DNA from: Streptomyces sp. CB02056
GTDB lineage: Bacteria > Actinomycetota > Actinomycetes > Streptomycetales > Streptomycetaceae
DNA: 64,000 nucleotides
Reading direction: 5' to 3'
Assembly (NCBI RefSeq): GCF_001905545.1
Contig: NZ_LIPD01000018.1
Span: 62,001-126,000 of the forward strand
Positions within the stretch are counted from its first letter, which is position 1; every line of letters begins with the position of its first letter. This document shows, piece by piece, positions 43,578-52,596 of this stretch. A model generated the notes under the pieces. That model had not been told where the DNA came from, did not search any database, and saw nothing but the letters and a program-made list of their open reading frames with translations. The translations under genes and the position numbers were made by a program.

Positions 43578-44483
43578 CTAACGCGCCGACTCCCACCAGC
43601 GCCCGTCCAGCCGGCCCTCGGCCACGATCACCGCCGGACCGGCCATCTCCACCCGGCCGTCCGGGTGCTCGGTGATGACCAGCCGGCCGCCCAGCACGTC
43701 CACGGTGTACGAGACCGCCTCTCCGGTGACCGCCGGGTCGGCGCCGTCCCGGCGGATGGCCGCCACCGCCACCGCGCAGGCGCCGGTGCCGCAGGAGCGG
43801 GTCTCGCCCGAGCCGCGCTCGTGCACCCGCATCGCGACGTGCCGCGGCCCGCGGTCCACCACGAACTCGACGTTGACGCCCTCCGGGTAGGCGTCCGCCG
43901 GGCTGGTGAGCGGCGCGGTGTACAGGTCCCCGGCGTGCTCCAGGCTCTCCACGAAGGCCACCGCGTGCGGGTTGCCCATGTTGACGTTCAGGGCCGGCCA
44001 GCGCCGCTCGCCGACCGCGACCTCGATGCCGTCCGGCCCGGGCAGCCGGGCCCGGCCCATGTCGATGGTGACGTCGCCGGGCGTGCCGTCCGCGGCGGCC
44101 CCGGCGACCTTCGCGGTGAGCACCCCGGAGCGGGTGGCGACGGCCAGTGCGCCCGGCTCGGCCAGTCCGGCCTCGACCAGGAAGCGGGCGAAGACCCGCA
44201 GGCCGTTGCCGCACATCTCGGCGATGCTGCCGTCCGAGTTGCGGTAGTCCATGAACCACTCGGCCCGGTCGGCCATCGCCGCGGCGGCCGGGTCGGCGGC
44301 GGCGCGCACCACGCGCAGCAGCCCGTCCCCGCCGATGCCGGCCCGCCGGTCGCACAGCGCGGCGACGGTCTCGGGGCCGATCTCCAGCGCGCCGTCCGGG
44401 TCCGGGACGATGACGAAGTCGTTCTGGGTGCCGTGGCCCTTGAAGAAGGGGATGCCGACCTGCTGGGGGGAGGATGCGCTCAC
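43578..44483 (-). CDS. dapF: Diaminopimelate epimerase
   Basis: A 301-residue enzyme converting LL- to meso-diaminopimelate for lysine synthesis and, in a streptomycete, linked to the LL-DAP cell wall supply. Both catalytic cysteines are visible: EMCGNGLRVFARFL and RSCGTGACAVAVAA. Other motifs are KGHGTQNDFVIVPD at the N-terminus and NMGNPHAVAFV. GTG 44483 was chosen; its GGAGG is very close, so the exact start is not certain. It is followed after 259 bases by rshA on the same strand. Confidence 0.95.
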   Translation of the reverse strand: MSASSPQQVGIPFFKGHGTQNDFVIVPDPDGALEIGPETVAALCDRRAGIGGDGLLRVVRAAADPAAAAMADRAEWFMDYRNSDGSIAEMCGNGLRVFARFLVEAGLAEPGALAVATRSGVLTAKVAGAAADGTPGDVTIDMGRARLPGPDGIEVAVGERRWPALNVNMGNPHAVAFVESLEHAGDLYTAPLTSPADAYPEGVNVEFVVDRGPRHVAMRVHERGSGETRSCGTGACAVAVAAIRRDGADPAVTGEAVSYTVDVLGGRLVITEHPDGRVEMAGPAVIVAEGRLDGRWWESAR

Positions 44484-44515
44484 CCCTCCGATGGTACTGA
44501 GCCGCCGGGAGGCGC

Positions 44516-45028
44516 TCAGCGCAGGTAGGCGACCCGCCAGACCGCGAGCGCGCAGGCGGCCAGCGCGATCAGGGTGTAGACCGCGATCGCCTTCCAGCCG
44601 GCCCGCTGCCCGGAGCCCCGGCGCGGCAGCCCCGGCCACGTGTAGCCGGCGTGCCGGGCGGCCATCGCGCCCCAGCCCATCGAGGCGGCGGTGAACAGCA
44701 GCCCGAGCATCCCGACCATGGTGGCGCGCGCCCCGGCCGAGCCGAAGGCGAGCGGGAAGGCGAACATCAGCGAGCCGAGGGTGCCCAGCAGGGCGATCGG
44801 CAGCGTCTGCCACCAGCGCAGCCGGCGCAGCGGGCGGATCTCCCGTTCGTGCACCGCGCCGCCGGGCGGGGTGCGGGTGTCCAAGGCGGGCACCGCGGCC
44901 GCGTAGGAGGTCGGCGCCTCCAGGCCGGTCAGCACGGGCAGGTCGCCCATCGTCGACTCGTCGAACTCCTCGGCCGGTACGGTGACGCTCCCGCCCTGGC
45001 CGGATTCGGGGCCGGTACCCGTCGACAC
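44516..45028 (-). CDS. Small conserved membrane protein
   Basis: A 170-residue protein of unknown function. The N-terminal about 70 residues are polar and acidic, followed by three membrane segments (WQTLPIALLGTLGSLMFAF, TMVGMLGLLFTAASMGWGAM, AVYTLIALAACALAVWRV). GTG 45028 is preceded by GGGGAGG. It lies between miaA and dapF, a placement conserved in streptomycetes to my knowledge. No enzymatic motif is visible. Confidence 0.8.
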   Translation of the reverse strand: MSTGTGPESGQGGSVTVPAEEFDESTMGDLPVLTGLEAPTSYAAAVPALDTRTPPGGAVHEREIRPLRRLRWWQTLPIALLGTLGSLMFAFPLAFGSAGARATMVGMLGLLFTAASMGWGAMAARHAGYTWPGLPRRGSGQRAGWKAIAVYTLIALAACALAVWRVAYLR

Positions 45029-45256
45029 ACGGCCTCCCCTGACAGTTCGACACGAGCGGACTCGCGGCCGGGCACGGCCGGCCCGTTCGGTCGACCCCTA
45101 CGGCATCGATGATGGCATGTCCAGAGGGGCGTTCCGGGCCTGACCGGGGTCGACGGGTGATCCGTGGCCATCACGTGATCGGCCCGTGACCGCCGGTTCG
45201 TCCTGCACGGTCGCCTGCGCGCGCAGGTGCACCGCCGGATTGGCCGGAAACCCTTC

Positions 45257-46201
45257 CTACGCGGCCGGAACTCCCTGACGGTCGATCAGTTCCAGGGAGC
45301 GTTCCAGCAGCTCGACGGGGTCGGTGCCGGCCGGCCGGGAGAGCCAGTGGATCCGGTCGTCGCGGCGGAACCAGGACTCCTGGCGGCGGGCGAAGCGCTT
45401 GGTGGCCCGGACGGTCTCGGCCCGGGCCTCGTCCTCGGTGCACCCGCCGGCGAAGTGGTCGAGCACCTGCTGGTAGCCGAGCGCCCGGGAGGCGGTCCTG
45501 CCCTCCCGCAGTCCGACCTTCTCCAGCTCCCGCACCTCGTCCAGCAGTCCGGCCTCCCACATCCGGTCGACCCGCAGCGCGATCCGCTCGTCCAGCTCGG
45601 GGCGCGGCACGGCGACGCCGATCTGCACCGCCTCGTAGACGGCGGTGTTGCTCGGCAGGTTGGCGGTGAACGGCTGCCCGGTGATCTCGATGACCTCCAG
45701 GGCGCGGACGATCCGCCGCCCGTTGCCGGTCAGGATCGCCTCGGCGGCCGCCGGGTCCAGCTCGGCCAGCCGCCGGTGCAGCGCGTACGGGCCGGCGTGC
45801 TCCAGCTCGGTCTCCAGCCGGGCCCGCACCGCCGCGTCGGTGCCCGGGAACTCCATCTCGTCGATCGCCGCCCGGACGTACAGCCCGGAGCCGCCGACCA
45901 GGACGGGCGTGCGGCCGGCGGCGAGCAGCCGGTCGATCTCGGCCCGGGCCAGCCGCTGGTACTCGGCGACGCTGGCGGCCTCGGTGACGTCCCAGACGTC
46001 CATCAGGTGGTGCGGCACTCCCCCGCGCTCCTCCATCGTGAGCTTGGCGGTGCCGATGTCCATGCCCCGGTACAGCTGCATCGAGTCGGTGTTGATCACC
46101 TCGCCGTCGAGACTGCGGGCGATGGCGACGGCCAGGTCGGACTTGCCGGCGGCGGTCGCGCCGACGATCGAGATGACGCACGGGGTACGGGAGCTGCTCA
46201 C
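45257..46201 (-). CDS. miaA: tRNA dimethylallyltransferase
   Basis: A 314-residue enzyme that transfers a dimethylallyl group to A37 of tRNAs reading UNN codons. The P-loop is IVGATAAGKSDLA (residues about 12-24), followed by NTDSMQLYRGMDIGTAK, VGGSGLYVRA and the C-terminal QESWFRRDDRIHW, all family signatures. GTG 46201 is preceded by TGGAG. A longer upstream reading frame lacks these properties. MiaB, encoded 1.2 kb away in the same orientation, further modifies the same base to ms2i6A. Confidence 0.97.
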   Translation of the reverse strand: MSSSRTPCVISIVGATAAGKSDLAVAIARSLDGEVINTDSMQLYRGMDIGTAKLTMEERGGVPHHLMDVWDVTEAASVAEYQRLARAEIDRLLAAGRTPVLVGGSGLYVRAAIDEMEFPGTDAAVRARLETELEHAGPYALHRRLAELDPAAAEAILTGNGRRIVRALEVIEITGQPFTANLPSNTAVYEAVQIGVAVPRPELDERIALRVDRMWEAGLLDEVRELEKVGLREGRTASRALGYQQVLDHFAGGCTEDEARAETVRATKRFARRQESWFRRDDRIHWLSRPAGTDPVELLERSLELIDRQGVPAA

Positions 46202-46379
46202 CGCTCCAGTCTCGCAAAACGGCCGGGCGCCCGCGGACCGGGCTGCCACCCGCCCGCGACTGCGCGAGGATATGACTGTTTCCCGGACACTTTCCGGCCG
46301 TTTCCCCGGTTGGGCCGGTTTGCGAACGCTTTGCCGAGCCCGGTCGTTGTGCGGGGAACAGCGGATGAAGGAGATCGCC

Positions 46380-46634
46380 ATGGGTCTGATGGACAACCTC
46401 AAGGGCAAGGCCGAGGAGCTCAAGGACAAGGCCAGCGAGTTCGCCGGCAAGCACAGCGACCAGATCGAGAAGGCCGTGGACAAGGCCGGCGGCGCGATCG
46501 ACAAGGCGACCAAGGGCAAGTACAGCGACAAGATCGAGCACGGTGCCGGCAAGGCCAAGGGCGCGGTCGGCGACTTCGCCCACAAGCCGAAGCCCGGCGA
46601 CGAGGAGCAGCCCCCGCAGGCCCCGCGGTCCTGA
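46380..46634 (+). CDS. MT0933-type antitoxin-like small protein
   Basis: An 84-residue, very Lys/Ala/Asp-rich protein. It starts MGLMDNLKGKAEELKDKASE and contains a run of Lys-Ala amphipathic heptads (KAVDKAGGAIDKATKGKYSD), the appearance of the MT0933/Rv0909 antitoxin family. ATG 46380 has AAGGAG upstream. No adjacent toxin gene is present: the flanking genes are miaA (divergent) and an extradiol-dioxygenase-like gene (convergent). A role as a stress-related helical protein is equally possible. Confidence 0.75.
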   Translation: MGLMDNLKGKAEELKDKASEFAGKHSDQIEKAVDKAGGAIDKATKGKYSDKIEHGAGKAKGAVGDFAHKPKPGDEEQPPQAPRS

Positions 46635-46659
46635 ACCGCAGGCCTGCCCCGCCGACTTG

Positions 46660-47358
46660 CTAGGACCAGGACGCCACGAAGTACCCGACCCCGTACGGCG
46701 CGTCCTGGTAGCCCAGCCGCCCGGTGAGGCCGGCGCCCTGCGCGGCGCCGGCCAGCACCTGCCAGGGCGCCCGGCCGTCGGCCCTGAGCTCGGCGGCCAG
46801 GCCCGGGTCCAGTGCGGCCAGGGCGGGCAGGTCGGCCGTGCCCAGGGCGGCGGCCAGCGCGGTGTCGAAGCCCTCGGCCCGCTCGTCCAGGTAGCCGGGC
46901 GCCTTCACCGAGCGGCAGGCGCTGCCGTCGCCGAGCACCAGCAGGGCGACCCGGTCGGCGAGCCCGGCCAGGCCCTGGCCGAGGCCGAGCATCCGGTCGG
47001 CGGGGGCGTCGGCGGGCACCGCGCAGGCGTGCGTGGGCAGGCCCACCCCGGCGCGCTCCAGCAGCCAGGCGCCGACGGTCAGCGAGGGGGCCAGCTCCGG
47101 CCCCTCGACCCGGTCGCCGGGCAGCTTGGCGACCAGCGGCACCCCGTAGCGGTGGAAGGAGCCGGCCCCGCCCTCGGTCCACACCTCGGCCGCCGGCCCG
47201 GTGCCGACCACCACGACCAGCTGCGGTCCGGCCGCGACCAGCGCCGCGAGCGCCTCGTCGCAGGCCGCGCGCAGGCCGTCCAGCTCGGGCGCGGCCCCGG
47301 CGGCGACCTCGGGGACGAGCAGCGGCGGACAGGGGCACACGGCGGCGGCTACCAGCAT
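46660..47358 (-). CDS. Class III extradiol dioxygenase-like protein
   Basis: A 232-residue protein resembling the LigB/DODA-type or MEMO-type fold. It begins MLVAAAVCPCPPLLVPEVA (the C-P-x-P-x-L pattern is typical) and contains VVVVGTGPAAEVW and LLVLGDGSACRS, the second fitting the family's GDxS region. A metal-site histidine pattern is not obvious, so catalysis is uncertain. ATG 47358 was preferred over an upstream extension. It ends 25 bases from the convergent antitoxin-like gene and lies downstream of miaB. Confidence 0.75.
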   Translation of the reverse strand: MLVAAAVCPCPPLLVPEVAAGAAPELDGLRAACDEALAALVAAGPQLVVVVGTGPAAEVWTEGGAGSFHRYGVPLVAKLPGDRVEGPELAPSLTVGAWLLERAGVGLPTHACAVPADAPADRMLGLGQGLAGLADRVALLVLGDGSACRSVKAPGYLDERAEGFDTALAAALGTADLPALAALDPGLAAELRADGRAPWQVLAGAAQGAGLTGRLGYQDAPYGVGYFVASWS

Positions 47359-47436
47359 GCGGATCACTCTAGCCAACGACGACGGCGGCCCGGCGGGAGT
47401 GGATCCTCCCGTCAGGCCGCCGTACCGGGCACGGTG

Positions 47437-48939
47437 TCAGTCGCCGCAGCAGGCCCCGCCCGCCGGCGCGGCCAGTGGCAGCTCCGCCGGGGCGCCGATC
47501 TTCGGCAGGCCGAGCAGCACGCCGGCCGGCTTGGCGGCGGGCGCGGCCTGGCGCTTCTCCCAGGCGTCGCCGGCCCGGGTGCGGCGCACCGCGAGCGCGG
47601 GGCCCTCGGCGAGCAGGTGGTGCGGGGCGGCGTAGGTGATCTCGACGGTCACCGTGTCGCCGGGGCGCACCGGCTCCTCCGGCTTGGTGAAGTGCACCAG
47701 CCGGTTGTCGGGGGCGCGGCCGGAGAGCCGCCGGGTCTGGTCGTCCTTCTTGCCCTCGCCCTCGGCGACCAGGATCTCCAGGGTCCGCCCGACCTGCTTC
47801 TTGTTCTCCTCCCAGGAGATCTCCTCCTGGAGGGCGATCAGCCGGTCGTAGCGGGCCTGCACGACCTCCTTCGGCACCTGGTCCGCCATCTCCGCGGCGG
47901 GGGTGCCGGGGCGCTTGGAGTACTGGAAGGTGAAGGCGTTGGTGAAGCGGGCCTCGCGGACGACGTGCATCGTCTCCTCGAAGTCCTCCTCGGTCTCGCC
48001 GGGGAAGCCCACGATGATGTCGGTGGAGATCGCCGCGTCGGGCATCGCCTCGCGGACCTTCCGGATGATCCCGAGGAAACGCTCCTGCCGGTAGGAGCGG
48101 CGCATCGCCTTGAGGACGCGGTCCGAGCCGGACTGCAGCGGCATGTGCAGCTGGTGCATCACGTTCGGGGTCTCGGCCATCGCGGCGATCACGTCGTCGG
48201 TGAAGTCGCGCGGGTGCGGCGAGGTGAAGCGGATCCGCTCCAGGCCCTCGATCTGGCCGGCGGCGCGCAGCAGCTTGGAGAAGGCCTCGCGGTCGCCCAG
48301 GTCGGAGCCGTAGGCGTTGACGTTCTGGCCGAGCAGGGTCACCTCGATGACGCCCTCGCCCACCAGCGCCTCGATCTCGGCGAGGACGTCGCCGGGGCGG
48401 CGGTCCTCCTCCTTGCCGCGCAGCGCGGGGACGATGCAGAAGGTGCAGGTGTTGTTGCAGCCGACCGAGATGGCGACCCAGGCGGCGTACGCGGATTCGC
48501 GGCGGGTCGGCAGGGTGGAGGGGAAGGTCTCCAGCGACTCCAGGATCTCGACCTGGGCCTTGCGCTCGACGGCGGCCCGCTCCAGCAGCGCCGGCAGGTG
48601 GCCGATGTTGTGGGTGCCGAAGACCACGTCGACCCAGGGGGCGCGCTTGACGATGGTCTCGCGGTCCTTCTGGGCCAGGCAGCCGCCGACGGCGATCTGC
48701 ATGCCCTTGTGGCGGGTCTTGACCGGCGCGAGCTGGCCGAGGTTGCCGTACAGCTTGTTGTCGGCGTTCTCGCGCACCGCGCAGGTGTTGAACACCACCA
48801 GGTCCGGGTCGCCCTCGGGCCCGGCCTTGACGTACCCCGCGTCCTCCAGCAGGCCGGACAGCCGCTCGGAGTCGTGGACGTTCATCTGACAGCCGTGCGT
48901 GACGACCTTGTAGCTCTTCAATCCGCTCTCACCGCTCAC
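47437..48939 (-). CDS. miaB: tRNA-2-methylthio-N6-dimethylallyladenosine synthase
   Basis: A 500-residue radical SAM methylthiotransferase acting after MiaA on A37 of tRNA. Three cysteines bind the first cluster (THGCQMNVHDSERL, NTCAVRENADN, VGGCLAQ), and CNNTCTFCIVP (C-x3-C-x2-C) binds the radical SAM cluster. TRAM follows near the C-terminus, and the last residues are an unusual GGACCGD. GTG 48939 was chosen because the frame before it has no family similarity; a GTG at 48990 would add 17 residues. Confidence 0.97.
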   Translation of the reverse strand: MSGESGLKSYKVVTHGCQMNVHDSERLSGLLEDAGYVKAGPEGDPDLVVFNTCAVRENADNKLYGNLGQLAPVKTRHKGMQIAVGGCLAQKDRETIVKRAPWVDVVFGTHNIGHLPALLERAAVERKAQVEILESLETFPSTLPTRRESAYAAWVAISVGCNNTCTFCIVPALRGKEEDRRPGDVLAEIEALVGEGVIEVTLLGQNVNAYGSDLGDREAFSKLLRAAGQIEGLERIRFTSPHPRDFTDDVIAAMAETPNVMHQLHMPLQSGSDRVLKAMRRSYRQERFLGIIRKVREAMPDAAISTDIIVGFPGETEEDFEETMHVVREARFTNAFTFQYSKRPGTPAAEMADQVPKEVVQARYDRLIALQEEISWEENKKQVGRTLEILVAEGEGKKDDQTRRLSGRAPDNRLVHFTKPEEPVRPGDTVTVEITYAAPHHLLAEGPALAVRRTRAGDAWEKRQAAPAAKPAGVLLGLPKIGAPAELPLAAPAGGACCGD

Positions 48940-49034
48940 CAGACCAGGGTACGGGCAGCGGCGAAGGGCTTTTCCCGGAGCTTCCACCACCCGTTCCCCT
49001 CCCGTTCGGCCGGAGCGCCTGGCAGTATCCCTGC

Positions 49035-50054
49035 ATGACCCCCACCACTCCGTACCGTCCCGGCGCCGCCGTCCGTGCCGCGGCCCGCAGCCCGTTGTGG
49101 CGGACGGTGCTGGTGCTGGTGCTGCTGGTGGCCGGGTTCGGCGGCTGGTGGCTGTCGGCGGGCCGCTCGCCCGGGTACCCGCGCGGCGAGGTCCGCTTCG
49201 CCACCGGGGTGCAGCGCGGCGTCTACGACCGGTACGGGCAGCTGCTCCAGGGCCACGTCTCGCGGGCGATGCCGGGGGTGCGGCTGGCCCTGGACAACTC
49301 CGAGGGCTCGGTCGACAACATCGGCCGGGTGATCGACGGCCGGGACACCTTCGCGATCGCCACCGCCGACGCGGTCGCCGACTACCACGAGCCCGGCAAG
49401 GAGAAGCTGCGGGCGATCGCCCGGCTGTACGACGACTACCTGCAGCTGGTCGTCCCGGCCTCCTCCCCGGTGCGGCGCACCGCCGACCTCAAGGGCCTGA
49501 AGGTCGGCGTCGGGCTGCCGCAGTCCGGGGTGAACCTGGTGACCAGGCGGCTGCTGACCGCCGCCGGGCTGGACCCGGACCATGACATCGTCCCGGTGTC
49601 GAAGGGCGTCGGCGAGGCCGCCGACGACCTGCGCGCGGGCACCCTGGACGCCTTCTTCTGGTCCGGCGGCCTGCCCACCAGCGCGCTCACCGACCTCTCC
49701 GAGCACGTCCGGATCCGGATCGTGCCGCTGAGCGACCTCGCCGAGGCCCTGCACAAGGCCGAGGGCGGCGGCACCGACGCCTACCGGGCGGCCACCATGC
49801 CCAAGGGCACCTACCCGAACGCCGAACCGAAGGACGCGGTCGCCACGGTGGCCGTGCCCAACCTGCTGATCACCCGGGACGACGTGGACCCGGGCCTGGT
49901 CGAGGGCATGACCCGCGCGGTGATCGACAGCCGGGACCAGATCGGCGCCCAGGTGCACGCGGCCCAGCTGGTCGACCTGCGCACCGCCGTCTACACCGAC
50001 CCGCTCCCGCTGCACACCGGCGCGGCGCGCTACTACCGCTCGGTGAAGCCGTAG
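49035..50054 (+). CDS. TAXI-family TRAP-type solute-binding protein
   Basis: A 339-residue extracytoplasmic protein. A single N-terminal hydrophobic segment (LVLVLLVAGFGGWWLS) with no lipobox suggests an anchored or cleaved signal. The body has FATGVQRGVYDRYGQLLQ, IATADAVADY and KGLKVGVGLPQSG, features of TAXI solute receptors. ATG 49035 was chosen. No TRAP membrane subunit is encoded nearby. It is divergent from miaB and convergent with the gluK-type kinase, so its function stands alone in this window. Confidence 0.88.
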   Translation: MTPTTPYRPGAAVRAAARSPLWRTVLVLVLLVAGFGGWWLSAGRSPGYPRGEVRFATGVQRGVYDRYGQLLQGHVSRAMPGVRLALDNSEGSVDNIGRVIDGRDTFAIATADAVADYHEPGKEKLRAIARLYDDYLQLVVPASSPVRRTADLKGLKVGVGLPQSGVNLVTRRLLTAAGLDPDHDIVPVSKGVGEAADDLRAGTLDAFFWSGGLPTSALTDLSEHVRIRIVPLSDLAEALHKAEGGGTDAYRAATMPKGTYPNAEPKDAVATVAVPNLLITRDDVDPGLVEGMTRAVIDSRDQIGAQVHAAQLVDLRTAVYTDPLPLHTGAARYYRSVKP

Positions 50055-50069
50055 GCCCCGCCCCGGCGG

Positions 50070-51503
50070 CTACTTCTCCGGCTTCTCCGGCCGGGGCACC
50101 GCCAGCGTCACCGCGAGCCCGGTCGGCTTGACCGGCGCGAAGCCGAGCGTGCCGCCGCCGGCCGCCAGCAGGGTGCGGGCGATGGACAGCCCGAGCCCCG
50201 ACCCGTCCACGTTCTGGTGCCGCGGGCTGCGCCAGAACCGGTCCCCGGCCCGGGACAGCTCGTCCTCGGTGAGGCCGGGCCCGGCGTCGGTGACGGTCAC
50301 CGCGACCTCGTCCCGGCGCACCGCGACCCGCAGCCGCACCTCGCTGCCGGGCGGGCCGAACTTGAGCGCGTTGTCGACCACGGCGTCCAGGGCCGAGCCG
50401 AAGCCGATCGGGTCGGCCATCCCGATCGCCAGCGCCGGGCCGTCCCAGCGCAGCGTGATCCCGCGCTGCTCGGCCGCCGGCCGCCAGGCGTCGACCCGGG
50501 CCAGGGTGAGCTCGGCGAGGTCGGTGCGCTCCGGTTCGGGGCGGGCGTGCTCGGCGGTGGCCAGCCCGAGCAGGTCGTCCAGCACCCGGGCCAGCCGGAC
50601 GCCCTCCTCCCGTACGCCGCTGAGCTCCTCCTCGTGGCCCTCGGGCAGTTCCAGGCCGAGCAGCTCGACCCGCAGCAGCAGGGCCGACAGCGGGTTGCGC
50701 AGCTGGTGCGAGGCGTCCGCGACGAAGGCCTTCTGCTGGTCCATGGCGAGCACCACGTGGTCCGCCATCTCGTTGAACGAGCGGGCCAGCCGCTGGAGTT
50801 CGGGCGGTCCGCCGCCGGGGGCGACCCGGGCGGCCATCCGGCCGGTGGCGATGTCGTGGGTGGCCCGGTCCAGGGTGCGCACCGGGCGCAGCACCCACTC
50901 GGTGAGCCGGACGGCGAGCAGCACGGCGACGATCATCGCGGCGGCCTCGCCCGCGACGATCACCAGCCACTTGTGCAGCACCCGGGTGCGCAGCGCCTCG
51001 GTCGGGGACTCGCTCAGCACCACCGCGACCACGTCGCCGTCGCGCACCACCGGGGCGGCGACGATGATCGTCCGGTCCGGCGTCCACGGCCAGACCTGCG
51101 GCGGGTTGTGGCTGCGCCGCCCGTCCAGCGCCTCCTGGAAGGCCTGGGCGCCCCAGCCCTCGCCGGGCACCCGCCAGTCGCCCGGGGCGGCGGCGATCGC
51201 CACCCCGTCGCGCTGGAAGATGCCCAGGCGGACGCCGTACAGGTCGTGGTAGCGGCGGACCTCGGAGAGGATCGCGCGCTGCCGGCTGAGGTCGCCCGGG
51301 GCGGGTTCCGGTTCGCCCTTGCGGGCGGAGTCGGCGGCGCCGGAGGTGGGCAGGTCCTGGGCGAGGCGGGCGGCGTCGTCGAGCCGGTCGACGACGACCT
51401 TGGTCTGCTCGGCCGCCGCGACCGCCGCCGCGAGCGGCAGCCCCAGGGCGGCCAGGACGCAGAGCATGAGGGCGATCAGGATGCCGAGCAGGCGGGTGCG
51501 CAC
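50070..51503 (-). CDS. gluK: Sensor histidine kinase GluK of the glutamate two-component system
   Basis: A 477-residue membrane kinase. Two membrane segments flank an extracytoplasmic sensor domain of about 140 residues; HAMP follows (RLTEWVLRPVRTLDRATHD). The phosphorylated His is in DASHQLRNPLSALLLRVE, with N box DAVVDNALKFGPPG and G boxes TDAGPGLTEDE and GSGLGLSIARTLL. GTG 51503 was chosen. It follows the response regulator gene by six bases. The name is by synteny: in S. coelicolor the GluR-GluK pair sits beside gluABCD and senses extracellular glutamate (remembered, not tested here). Confidence 0.88.
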   Translation of the reverse strand: MRTRLLGILIALMLCVLAALGLPLAAAVAAAEQTKVVVDRLDDAARLAQDLPTSGAADSARKGEPEPAPGDLSRQRAILSEVRRYHDLYGVRLGIFQRDGVAIAAAPGDWRVPGEGWGAQAFQEALDGRRSHNPPQVWPWTPDRTIIVAAPVVRDGDVVAVVLSESPTEALRTRVLHKWLVIVAGEAAAMIVAVLLAVRLTEWVLRPVRTLDRATHDIATGRMAARVAPGGGPPELQRLARSFNEMADHVVLAMDQQKAFVADASHQLRNPLSALLLRVELLGLELPEGHEEELSGVREEGVRLARVLDDLLGLATAEHARPEPERTDLAELTLARVDAWRPAAEQRGITLRWDGPALAIGMADPIGFGSALDAVVDNALKFGPPGSEVRLRVAVRRDEVAVTVTDAGPGLTEDELSRAGDRFWRSPRHQNVDGSGLGLSIARTLLAAGGGTLGFAPVKPTGLAVTLAVPRPEKPEK

Positions 51504-51509
51504 GTGCGG

Positions 51510-52283
51510 TCAGTGCTCCGCGGGAGCGGGGGCGGACGGGGCGGGGGCCGACGGGGCGGGGGCGGACGGCGCCGGACAGTCGGGGATCAGCCGGTAGCCG
51601 ACCCCGCGCACGGCCTCGACCAGTCCGGGCAGCGCCAGCTTGTTGCGCAGCGAGCCGATGTGCACCTCCAGGGTGCGCCCGTTGCCCTCCCAGCCGCTGC
51701 GCCAGACCTCGCTGAAGATCTGCTCGCGCCGGTAGACCACGCCCGGGCTCTGGGCGAGCAGCGCGAGCAGGTCGAACTCCTTGCGGGTGAGCGGCACGTC
51801 GCGGCCGTCCACGCTGACCCGGCGGCGCTCCCGGTCGATCCTGATGCCGCGGGACTCCAGCGGGCCGCGCTGCTGCGGCACGGTGTCGGGCGCGGGCACC
51901 GGCACCGCGGCGGGGGCGGCGCCGCGGCGGGCCACGGCGTGGATGCGGGCGAGCAGCTCGCCCATGTCGTACGGCTTGGTGACGTAGTCGTCGGCGCCCA
52001 GGTTGAGGCCGTGGATCCGGGAGCGGACGTCGGCGCGGGCGGTGACCATGATCACCGGGACGCCGCTGCCGGCCCTGATCCGGCTGCACACCTCGAAGCC
52101 GTCGCGGTCGGGCAGCCCGAGATCGAGCAGCACCACGCGGTACGGCTCGTTGCCGTCCGGCACCAGGGCGTCCAGCGCCTCGTGCCCGCTGCGGGCGTGC
52201 CGGACCTGGAAGCCGTGCCGGCCCAGCACCGCGACCAGCGCGGCGGCCACGCGTTCGTCGTCCTCGACGAGCAGAAGTCGCAT
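51510..52283 (-). CDS. gluR: Response regulator GluR, OmpR/PhoB type
   Basis: A 257-residue regulator. The receiver starts MRLLLVEDDERVAAAL, the phosphoacceptor is Asp54 (VVLLDLGLPDRDGF), and the TKPYD lysine is present. The C-terminal winged helix has RKEFDLLALLAQSPG, TLEVHIGSLRNKL and VRGVGYRL. A tail of APSAP repeats from a 15-base minisatellite ends the protein. ATG 52283 has GGAGGAG upstream; an extension to 52313 is disfavoured. It is divergent from gluA. Two 10-base direct repeats (TGATCACC) lie 24-41 bases upstream, a likely self-binding site. Confidence 0.9.
   Translation of the reverse strand: MRLLLVEDDERVAAALVAVLGRHGFQVRHARSGHEALDALVPDGNEPYRVVLLDLGLPDRDGFEVCSRIRAGSGVPVIMVTARADVRSRIHGLNLGADDYVTKPYDMGELLARIHAVARRGAAPAAVPVPAPDTVPQQRGPLESRGIRIDRERRRVSVDGRDVPLTRKEFDLLALLAQSPGVVYRREQIFSEVWRSGWEGNGRTLEVHIGSLRNKLALPGLVEAVRGVGYRLIPDCPAPSAPAPSAPAPSAPAPAEH
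51526..51570. repeat. 15-base repeats at the 3' end of gluR
   Basis: Three tandem units GCGGGGGCGGACGGG at 51526-51540, 51541-51555 and 51556-51570 encode the APSAP tail of the response regulator. Confidence 0.85.
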
Positions 52284-52306
52284 CCTGTTCTCCTCCTTCC
52301 CCCACC

Positions 52307-52324
52307 TGATCACCAGTGATCACC
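52307..52324. promoter_or_regulatory. Direct repeats, candidate GluR binding site
   Basis: TGATCACC occurs at 52307-52314 and 52317-52324, ten bases apart. OmpR-type regulators often bind such helical-turn-spaced direct repeats. The site lies just upstream of the gluR start. Confidence 0.45.
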
Positions 52325-52561
52325 GGGCCGATCGGTCAGGTCCCGGTCCTGCGCAGTATGAGCCAGTGAACGGCCCGACGCCAGGTTCGACCGCGCACCG
52401 GGCCCGTGGGGGACGGGGAGCACCGGAGCGGATTCCCGCTGTGACATGCCCCGTCGGCGCCCGCGCGAACAGCGCGTGGGCGACGCGTGGCCGTTTCGTG
52501 ATCCTCAAGTTCCGCTCAGATCGGCTGACGGCGAACGGTCACGGCTCCTAAGGTCGGCCCA

Positions 52562-52596
52562 CCGGGGGCTGCGGCTCCGCCGGCCGCGGCCCCCGG
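52562..52596 (+). other. Strong hairpin in the gluA leader region
   Basis: CCGGGGGCTGCGGC pairs with GCCGCGGCCCCCGG over 14 positions (one G-U pair) with a 7-base loop, about 80 bases before gluA. It has no T-tract, so it is not an obvious terminator; attenuation or a transcript boundary is possible. Confidence 0.5.

Noticed and set aside
44516..45028. A transporter function for the small three-segment membrane protein
   Set aside because: No substrate-binding or conserved transporter motif can be seen, so only a membrane protein is called.
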